Source of the DNA: Candidatus Komeilibacteria bacterium
GTDB taxonomy: Bacteria > Patescibacteriota > Patescibacteriia > UBA1558 > 2-01-FULL-52-15
NCBI GenBank assembly: GCA_016204595.1
Contig: JACQKJ010000047.1
Span: 1-19,862 of the forward strand
Length of the DNA: 19,862 bases
Direction: 5' to 3'
Translations under genes and position numbers: made by a program
Shown here: in pieces, positions 15,113 to 19,862 of the stretch
Numbering within the stretch: the stretch's first letter is position 1
Layout of the letters: each line of letters starts with the position of its first letter
Notes under the pieces: generated by a model
Databases searched by the model: none
What the model was told of the DNA's origin: nothing
What the model saw: only the letters and a program-made list of their open reading frames with translations

Positions 15113-15141
15113 TTGCCAACTGTCGTTCTCTCCAGTATGCT
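15113..15141 (+). promoter_or_regulatory. Glutamine synthetase promoter
   Basis: TTGCCA (15113-15118), 17 bases, then TATGCT (15136-15141). The start would be near 15148 with a ~74-base leader. That leader holds a small GGAC-AATCC-GTCC-TTTTT hairpin (about 15159-15178), which might act as an attenuator. The two divergent -35 boxes make the near-palindrome TGTCAACGTTGCCA (15105-15118). Confidence 0.6.
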
Positions 15142-15221
15142 TGCGGTATTATCAGAGGAGGGGACAATCCGTCCTTTTTACCTATAGTCAACGAACAAAC
15201 TATTCATGGGGAGGGTGGAAG

Positions 15222-16352
15222 ATGTACGATTTGAAAGCTTTGGCAGAACTGGCCTGGAAAAACTCTCAGCGCATTTGTGCCATGTATGTTTGGCCGGATG
15301 GTCAGTCGCCAACGCAGCGCCTACGCTGCAAGACGAAGATCCTCGATGAGGAGGTTGCTAAGTTGGATGAAATCCCCAAGTGGGGGTTCGATGGATCGAG
15401 TACTTTTCAGGCTCCGGGCGAAAAAAGCGACTGCGTCCTTTTGCCTGTAAGGCACATCATCGATCCGCTGCTTGGCAGCCCAAACATCATCGTGCTCTGT
15501 GAAGTCATGTTGCCGAACGGCGATCCCCACCCGAGTAATACGCGCTCGATCCTAGGTCAGAGGGCAAAGCAGTACGCAGCTCTCGAACCGTTGCTCGGCA
15601 TCGAGCAGGAATATACGCTCTATGACAGGCAGGGGATTTGGCCCTATCAGTGGCCAGCAAATGGTTTTCCCTCGGGGCAAGGGCGCTATTACTGCGGGAG
15701 CGGTTCCGATGAAGCCAATGGGCGAAACATCGTCACCATCCATACGTTGGTTTGTATGGCTGCTGGCATCCGCATCTCAGGAACGAATGGCGAGGTGATG
15801 CCCTCACAATGGGAATATCAGATCGGGCCGCTCGATCCATTGGCTGTGTGTGATCAGATCCTGCTCAGTCGATGGTTGCTCTACCGCATAGGTGAAGATA
15901 TGGATGTATCAGTGAAACTTCGCCCTAAGCCGGTGGAGGAAGGCCAGTGGAATGGAGCTGGTGCACATCTTAACGTTTCGACCAAGGCAATGCGTGAGCC
16001 GGGTGGCTTCGCGTTAATCGAAGCAGCATGCAGGAGACTCGGGGAGTTTCATAGGCAGCACATCCAACGCCATGTCTACGGCGATTGCAATGAAAAGCGT
16101 TTGACCGGTCAGCATGAGACAGCGCCGATCACCAAGTTTTGGTACGGTGTGGGCGATCGAACCGCTTCAGTCAGGATTCCGGCGCCAGTTGCGATGGAAG
16201 GCTGTGGTTACCTTGAAGATCGCAGGCCAGCGGCGAACATCGACCCGTACCGCGCCGTAACTGCGATCCTCGAAACCGTATGCGGCGACGGTTTCGATCC
16301 CGATATGTTTTCCTACTTCAAGGAAAACGCAGGGGATTCCCACCTCCGCTAG
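15222..16352 (+). CDS. glnII: Type II glutamine synthetase
   Basis: The product is 376 residues from the ATG at 15222, preceded by GGGGAGGGTGGAAG; the frame is open upstream to 15141, but that lies in the promoter. It makes glutamine from glutamate, ammonia and ATP. The pattern is that of GSII, the short eukaryote-like class: WGFDGSSTFQAPGEKSDC (54-71), GIEQEYTL (126-133), YYCGSGSDEANGR (156-168), NGEVMPSQWEYQIGP (189-203), GAGAHLNVSTKAMR (245-258), RLTGQHETA (293-301), DRTASVRIP (312-320) and LEDRRPAANIDPY (331-343). The length fits GSII and not the ~470-residue GSI. No GSI-type adenylylation site is expected. GSII is unusual for a reduced bacterium and may have been acquired. It probably feeds the divergent guaA. 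Confidence 0.93.
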   Translation: MYDLKALAELAWKNSQRICAMYVWPDGQSPTQRLRCKTKILDEEVAKLDEIPKWGFDGSSTFQAPGEKSDCVLLPVRHIIDPLLGSPNIIVLCEVMLPNGDPHPSNTRSILGQRAKQYAALEPLLGIEQEYTLYDRQGIWPYQWPANGFPSGQGRYYCGSGSDEANGRNIVTIHTLVCMAAGIRISGTNGEVMPSQWEYQIGPLDPLAVCDQILLSRWLLYRIGEDMDVSVKLRPKPVEEGQWNGAGAHLNVSTKAMREPGGFALIEAACRRLGEFHRQHIQRHVYGDCNEKRLTGQHETAPITKFWYGVGDRTASVRIPAPVAMEGCGYLEDRRPAANIDPYRAVTAILETVCGDGFDPDMFSYFKENAGDSHLR

Positions 16353-16375
16353 TAGTTCGTTCTAAACTTTTTCAG

Positions 16376-16413
16376 CCCCAGCTGACGCAGCGCGTTGGCT
16401 GGGGACTTCTTTA
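16376..16413 (+). terminator. Glutamine synthetase terminator
   Basis: CCCCAGC (16376-16382) pairs with GCTGGGG (16398-16404), with an inner ACGC/GCGT stem. ACTTCTTTA follows. It begins 23 bases after the stop. Confidence 0.65.
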
Positions 16414-16423
16414 TATAAATGGA

Positions 16424-16451
16424 GAAGGCGTCCCGGGAATGGGGCGCCTTC
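16424..16451 (-). terminator. Terminator of the 75-residue gene
   Basis: GAAGGCGTCCC and GGGGCGCCTTC form an 11-bp stem (one G-U pair) around GGGAAT, nine bases after the minus-strand stop. The T-run on the minus strand is weak (TCCATTTAT). Confidence 0.5.
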
Positions 16452-16460
16452 GTTGGGTCA

Positions 16461-16688
16461 TTACTGGAGGTCGGGGTCGAGGAATCCGACCGGATAGATA
16501 TCCCTGACGCTGTCAGGGACGACTATGAGTTTGATCGCGAGCGGGATCTTTTCCATCCGCCGTGCGATGTCGTGGACAATATCCTCGCCCTGCTTCTGCT
16601 GCCACTCATGATGTACCACGATTTCATGGTACCCATGGTTCGAGAACGCTTTACTGATCCCCTCCTTGAGACTTTCTTCCCATTTCAT
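16461..16688 (-). CDS. Small protein of unknown function
   Basis: The product is 75 residues, a soluble protein with a mixed alpha/beta look: MKWEESLKEGISKAFSNHG, a histidine-containing strand (YHEIVVHHEW), a charged helix (GEDIVHDIARRMEK) and a hydrophobic strand (LAIKLIVVPD). I recognise no family. It is judged real because every expression signal is present: AGGAAGGGG two bases before the ATG, a TTGACA-17-TAATAT promoter about 62 bases upstream, and a hairpin after the stop. Its promoter takes its -35 from element B. Confidence 0.7.
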   Translation of the reverse strand: MKWEESLKEGISKAFSNHGYHEIVVHHEWQQKQGEDIVHDIARRMEKIPLAIKLIVVPDSVRDIYPVGFLDPDLQ

Positions 16689-16749
16689 AACCCCTTCCTA
16701 TGAGTTGAAGAACATGACACCCCGAGTGTGCGTATGCGACCGACTGGAG

Positions 16750-16778
16750 ATATTACCTGGGACTCAGTAGTTTGTCAA
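16750..16778 (-). promoter_or_regulatory. Promoter using the edge of element B
   Basis: On the minus strand TTGACA (16773-16778) is followed by 17 bases and TAATAT (16750-16755), a near-consensus promoter. The start would be about 16743. The -35 is the terminal hexamer of element B, as in element A at 119-124. Confidence 0.75.
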
Positions 16779-16885
16779 CCCCGTTTAGACGTCCCATGCC
16801 GAATTTACATATTAGATACTGTTTTTCACAACTTGACATGGTATCTGCATAAGCGGTTGTCATACGGGACTTCTAACGGGGTCAA
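16773..16885. repeat. Palindrome-ended element, copy B (inverted)
   Basis: This is the second copy of the 114-bp element, in opposite orientation to the copy at 11-124. Its ends are AACCCCGTTTAGACGTC and GACTTCTAACGGGGTC; its own inverted repeat has one mismatch and one bulge. It lies upstream of the 75-residue gene and contains no reading frame of its own. Outside the matching ends the flanks of the two copies are unrelated, which fits separate insertions rather than a large duplication. Confidence 0.75.
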
Positions 16886-16925
16886 CCCTGTTATAAAAAA
16901 TATCTGCGGATTATTATCCTCAAGA

Positions 16926-16969
16926 AAAATCAAAACGGAGGGCGGCCATTAACTGGCTCATACCCTCCG
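16926..16969 (-). terminator. Terminator of the 72-residue gene
   Basis: On the minus strand CGGAGGG...CCCTCCG (16936-16942 and 16963-16969) encloses a second stem GCCA/TGGC. It is followed by TTTTGATTTTTC. Confidence 0.75.
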
Positions 16970-17002
16970 CTTTCGCTGAACACCTCCTACCGCGGAGGAA
17001 AG

Positions 17003-17221
17003 CTAGGAGATGTAGATCTCCAAAACCTTCCCGCCGTTGTTTGGATCGCCGTCAAAGACGATCCGACTCTGCCCGTCATCGCCAGCATGCACCTTCCCTG
17101 GAAGCTGCTCACGCATGTAACCGGGGCTGCCGTCGGGTTGCTCGAACGCGATCGCCAAGCCCTGATACTGAGGGGTGTTGATGCCCACAAAACGCTTTAC
17201 TCTGCAGACAACCTGCTGCAT
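17003..17221 (-). CDS. Small protein of unknown function
   Basis: The product is 72 residues, soluble and probably beta-rich: VVCRVKRFVGI, LAIAFEQPDG, QSRIVFDGDPNNGGKVLEIYIS. No membrane segment or known motif is seen. It is judged real because AAAGGAGGG precedes the ATG by five bases, a TTGACA-17-TAGTAT promoter lies upstream, and a strong terminator follows. It shares strand and style with the 75-residue gene, but each has its own promoter. Confidence 0.7.
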   Translation of the reverse strand: MQQVVCRVKRFVGINTPQYQGLAIAFEQPDGSPGYMREQLPGKVHAGDDGQSRIVFDGDPNNGGKVLEIYIS

Positions 17222-17281
17222 GGCACCCTCCTTTCGCGACGACGGTTGACTCGATGAACGTGGCTGGAAATGTATGAATTA

Positions 17282-17310
17282 ATACTACCATTAATATGTG
17301 TTTTTGTCAA
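17282..17310 (-). promoter_or_regulatory. Promoter of the 72-residue gene
   Basis: On the minus strand TTGACA (17305-17310), 17 bases, TAGTAT (17282-17287). The start is near 17275, with a ~54-base leader. A direct repeat ATTAATA (17278-17284 and 17290-17296) overlaps the -10 region and could be an operator. Confidence 0.7.
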
Positions 17311-17336
17311 TACTGTCCTAGAAATCCCCTCTAAAG

Positions 17337-17342
17337 TATACT
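17337..17342 (+). promoter_or_regulatory. -10 box, leaderless start
   Basis: TATACT ends seven bases before the ATG at 17349, so the first transcribed base is expected at the start codon. No good -35 is seen 16-18 bases upstream. Confidence 0.5.
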
Positions 17343-17348
17343 AATTTT

Positions 17349-17672
17349 ATGAATTCCGCAGATCCGAAAATTATAAAGATTGCAGTCGTAAGTGCTGTCG
17401 GTGTTTTTGCCTATGTTGGCCTAATTTCGTGGGTGCTTATACACGGGGAGCAGTTTTTTGGTTCTTTACCGAGGGGCGATATCCGCGGGCCCATGCTGTT
17501 CCTGATGCTGTTCGTTTTTTCTGCATTGGTAACCGGGCTTATGGTATTGGGCAGACCGACGTATCTGTTTCTGACCGGTTCAAAGAAAGAAGCGCTCACA
17601 CTTCTGGGGTATACGGTCGCGGGACTTTTTGTGCTTACGTTCTTGATCTTCGCTATTATCGTGCTCGTATAA
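17349..17672 (+). CDS. Small three-helix membrane protein, unknown function
   Basis: The product is 107 residues with three hydrophobic helices (about 9-31, 46-66 and 83-107). The loop between helices 1 and 2 carries FFGSLPRGDIRGP, and that between 2 and 3 carries GSKKEALTLLGY. I do not recognise the family. The start is supported by a TATACT box positioned for a leaderless message. It converges with the radical SAM gene across a shared stem-loop. Confidence 0.65.
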   Translation: MNSADPKIIKIAVVSAVGVFAYVGLISWVLIHGEQFFGSLPRGDIRGPMLFLMLFVFSALVTGLMVLGRPTYLFLTGSKKEALTLLGYTVAGLFVLTFLIFAIIVLV

Positions 17673-17713
17673 AATTACACAGAGTGTTCTGCTGACCATT
17701 TGATCAAATAGAT

Positions 17714-17746
17714 AGCGGCGGTCACGCGAAACGCGAGACCGCCGCT
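17714..17746. terminator. Shared terminator between convergent genes
   Basis: AGCGGCGGTC and GACCGCCGCT form a 10-bp stem, with CGCG-AAA-CGCG inside. It lies between the stops at 17672 and 17762. T-tracts are weak on both sides (TATCTATTTG on the minus strand). Confidence 0.65.
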
Positions 17747-17761
17747 TCGATACAGTACCAA

Positions 17762-19357
17762 CTACGTTGAATCAGTCACGTGCTTCAGCATTGCCGCATG
17801 CATCGGTTCCAGCATGGCTGCCTGCTGCTTGAGCCGAGGGATCACCGTCTCACGTGTGAACGTGATGTAGTGGTGCCCGGCTGCTGCTTGGGCGATTGCC
17901 CGCCTGAGCTTCGTCGGATGACGGAGCATGACCAGCATCAGGTGCAGCCAGTATTGCAGGCGATAGGGAGACTTTACGGCCTGCGTATAGAACGCACGCA
18001 TGCCGGATCTCAGCTCCGCCCAGTTGGTTGAGCGTCGTACCCCGGCCGGTTTCCACCGTGCGAGATTCTTGCGGCACCGGCTGAAGAACTTCCTGCCGCT
18101 GTAGAGCGATGCTATCACCTTGTGATAGCCTGCGATCATCTGTGAGGCAGGTAGCTTGGTCTCGAAGTTGGTGAGACCGAATTGATCGCCAGTGTGCAGT
18201 TCACGGATTCTGCCTGTCTTCACCATCTTCTCGAAGAGGGGGGTGTTCGGCAGTGCGCCCAGCATCCCAACCATGGCGTACGGGATCGCGGCCTCATCGA
18301 TGAAGTCAATCATCTGATCGAAGATCTCGGGCTTGTCGCTGTCAAAGCCCAAGATGAATCCGGCCCACACATCGAGCCCCCACTCCTGCAGATCGCGAAC
18401 CTGCCTTTTGAGATCCCGCTTGGTGTTCTGGAGTTTGTGGGTTTCCTTCAGACCTTCCTCGGAAGGAGTTTCGATACCGATGAACACGGCCGCAAAGCCC
18501 GCATCGGTCATGCTCCTGACGAGCTCCCGGTCATCGGCGAGGTTCATCGACGCCTCGGTGTAGAAGTCGAGCATGGTACCGTAGTTTTTGCGCCAAGCAG
18601 CTATCACGGGAAGCAGTTTCCGGATTTCCTTCTTGTTACCGATGAAGTTGTCATCGACCCAGAAAACGCTTCCCTGAAAGCCAGTTGCCTTGATCGCATC
18701 AAGCTCCCTGATGATCTGACCGGCGCTCTTGACGCGCGGTACTCTGCCGAACATCACGATGATGTCACAGAACTCGCAGTTAAACGGACAGCCGCGAGAC
18801 GACTGAAGACCCATCTGGTGGTAGTGGCGAATGTCGAGCAGATCGTACCGTGGCGTCGGAGACAGCGTCATGTCCGGCTTCTTCGCTTTCCATTGCTCCG
18901 GGGGGATCGCAGGATTTTCGTCCAGGGGTTCGTTATAACGGCTTCGGGCGGTACCGTTCAGGAGGTCCGCAGCAAGCTGCGGGATCGTGTACTCGCCTTC
19001 ACCGATGACGAGGTGATCGGCGAGAGCCGCGACTTCATCCGGCAGCGCTGTGGCATAGGGTCCGCCGACAACCGTGCGAAGGCCCAGCTTCCTGCACCGG
19101 GCAAGCACCTCGTGCATCGATTGACGCTGTACGAGCATGCCGGTGAGCATGACAACATCTGCCGCGAGGAGGTCTTCATCTGACAATGGTTGAACGTCCA
19201 TGTCGATAAGTCTCATGTCCCAGTCCTGCGGGAGCAGGGCGGCGACGGTCAGAAGCGGGAGCGGCGGTAGGAGACTCTGGCGCCCTGCAAAAGCGAGAGC
19301 ATGTCTCCCGCTCCAGTATGAATCGGGGAAATGCGGGTTGACCAATAGTACTCGCAT
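17762..19357 (-). CDS. B12-binding-domain radical SAM protein
   Basis: The product is 531 residues from the ATG at 19357, with AAGGAG five bases upstream; a TTG at 19358-19360 would leave too little spacing. The N-terminal ~140 residues form a cobalamin-binding-like Rossmann domain (MRVLLVNPHFPDSYW ... VVGGPYATALPDE), without the DxHxxG base-off motif, as is usual in this class. The radical SAM core follows, with the iron-sulphur cysteines C190, C194 and C197 in SRGCPFNCEFCDI. The C-terminal part (about 370-531) resembles the DUF4070-type extension found in the group that includes the hopanoid methylase HpnP. The substrate is unknown; nothing nearby suggests hopanoids. It is the largest enzyme here without a pathway partner. 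Confidence 0.88.
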   Translation of the reverse strand: MRVLLVNPHFPDSYWSGRHALAFAGRQSLLPPLPLLTVAALLPQDWDMRLIDMDVQPLSDEDLLAADVVMLTGMLVQRQSMHEVLARCRKLGLRTVVGGPYATALPDEVAALADHLVIGEGEYTIPQLAADLLNGTARSRYNEPLDENPAIPPEQWKAKKPDMTLSPTPRYDLLDIRHYHQMGLQSSRGCPFNCEFCDIIVMFGRVPRVKSAGQIIRELDAIKATGFQGSVFWVDDNFIGNKKEIRKLLPVIAAWRKNYGTMLDFYTEASMNLADDRELVRSMTDAGFAAVFIGIETPSEEGLKETHKLQNTKRDLKRQVRDLQEWGLDVWAGFILGFDSDKPEIFDQMIDFIDEAAIPYAMVGMLGALPNTPLFEKMVKTGRIRELHTGDQFGLTNFETKLPASQMIAGYHKVIASLYSGRKFFSRCRKNLARWKPAGVRRSTNWAELRSGMRAFYTQAVKSPYRLQYWLHLMLVMLRHPTKLRRAIAQAAAGHHYITFTRETVIPRLKQQAAMLEPMHAAMLKHVTDST

Positions 19358-19553
19358 CAAAACTCCTTATGCGCTCGGGGCGCTTTGTTTTTGCTGGTGG
19401 GTGGGGTTGTGCAGTGAAATATCGGGAATGCGCGATCGGTATCATCGCGCTGATAGTAACGTAGTCGGTTTTCAAAGAGCGTACCTATACTACAGAAAGT
19501 ACGAGAAAATCGGATAAAAAACAAGTGGTTCAGATGTCTTTATAGAAAGGAAA

Positions 19554-19585
19554 GGGGCGGTTGCCACAAAGGCGGCAACCGCCCC
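19554..19585 (-). terminator. Strong stem-loop, probable minus-strand terminator
   Basis: GGGGCGGTTGCC and GGCAACCGCCCC form a perfect 12-bp stem around eight bases. The minus strand continues TTTCCTTTCT; the plus strand has no T-run. No protein gene lies directly upstream on the minus strand, so it may end a small RNA. Confidence 0.6.
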
Positions 19586-19795
19586 GTACCCACAGGGTCG
19601 ACTCAACGCTAGGATTTTCCTCCGACCGCGCCGACAAAGCACAGGAGCTGCCCTTCTAACTCTTTTCATGAGGAGGGGCTGCTACAGGGGAATCTGCGGA
19701 ATCGAACGTGAGCCATCACAGCTCTGGCCAGTGGGGATCGCCTGCCAGGTCGGTGGTTATAGGTTTTATATGCACCGTTCTTTGGCCGCGATACA
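19586..19795 (-). ncRNA. Candidate structured small RNA
   Basis: This ~210-base stretch has no convincing reading frame on either strand. It ends at a strong minus-strand terminator and begins just after a possible promoter. On the minus strand CCACCGACC (complement of 19748-19756) can pair with GGTCGGAGG (complement of 19619-19627), eight of nine pairs, closing ~110 bases. Inside that, AGCAGCCC/GGGCAGCT form a hairpin (19646-19683) with one mismatch. I cannot match it to 6S RNA, RNase P RNA, tmRNA or SRP RNA. Without homologues this is only a structural suggestion. Confidence 0.3.
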
Positions 19796-19800
19796 AACAG

Positions 19801-19829
19801 AAGCTACCATATATTCTTATTTTTGTCAA
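19801..19829 (-). promoter_or_regulatory. Weak promoter for the candidate RNA
   Basis: On the minus strand TTGACA (19824-19829), 17 bases, TAGCTT (19801-19806). The -35 is perfect and the -10 poor. It is preceded by GCAGGGCGGGG, the same edge as the palindrome at 1703-1734, so CGGGGTTGACA here matches the edges of elements A and B. Confidence 0.35.
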
Positions 19830-19862
19830 CCCCGCCCTGCGCAAGTTCAACAAGTAAGTGCA

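Noticed and set aside
18182..19183. Long plus-strand frame (333 residues) opposite the radical SAM gene
   Set aside because: It is the mirror of a clearly real gene on the minus strand, with no family features or start signals of its own.
19615..19711. Minus-strand short frame that reads through a TGA to a TAG just before the terminator
   Set aside because: It needs TGA as a sense codon, which no other gene here shows, and has no ribosome site.
19690..19715. tRNA T-arm suggested by GTTCGATTCC on the minus strand
   Set aside because: The flanking bases do not pair as a T-stem and no acceptor or anticodon arm fits.
19668..19862. Plus-strand frame open to the right edge of the window
   Set aside because: It has no stop only because the window ends, no ribosome site or family-like sequence, and runs over the putative minus-strand promoter.

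Overview
The window looks like a chromosome segment of a Patescibacteria (Candidate Phyla Radiation, Parcubacteria-like) bacterium. Supporting signs are a degenerate DHH-family protein of a type I associate with this group, a short T4SS-pilin-like membrane protein, a secreted CARDB protein carrying a duplicated 'GEAWY' domain, many small membrane proteins, and several genes whose -10 box sits directly before the start codon. The taxon is an inference from gene content. All 17 protein genes end in TAA or TAG and none in TGA, although composition is roughly balanced; no gene shows in-frame TGA.

Layout. Positions 1-1633: a ~114-bp palindrome-ended element whose edge supplies a -35 box, then a DHH-family gene split by a -1 frameshift at an A7 run, then a convergent pilin-like gene. 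Positions 1634-2338 hold no protein gene. This stretch is packed with palindromic repeats, a complete tRNA-Ile(UAU), and three tRNA fragments, two of them with a palindrome sitting in the D-loop. Positions 2339-5475: a tight two-gene unit of a FecR-domain membrane protein and a CHASE2/class III nucleotide cyclase, a probable envelope-sensing module. Positions 5595-8829: a fatty-acid desaturase, a DEAD-box RNA helicase and an AT-rich ferric-reductase-like haem membrane protein. Positions 8925-13324: lysyl-tRNA synthetase, a lipoprotein alpha/beta hydrolase, a secreted CARDB/calcium-loop protein and a small membrane protein.

Positions 13407-16352 hold guaA (GMP synthase) and a type II glutamine synthetase. 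They are divergent, with back-to-back promoters whose -35 boxes form one palindrome; GMP synthase consumes the glutamine that the synthetase makes. Positions 16424-17342 hold two small unknown genes with good Shine-Dalgarno sites, strong promoters and terminators. One of these promoters uses the edge of a second, inverted copy of the 114-bp element. The rest is a leaderless small membrane protein, a B12-binding radical SAM enzyme on the minus strand, and a gene-free right end with a possible structured RNA that has its own terminator.

The least explained content is the palindromic repeats: a 114-bp family that donates TTGACA boxes to neighbouring genes, and a CCCTGYA-stem family that shows a compensatory base-pair change and is embedded in tRNA fragments.
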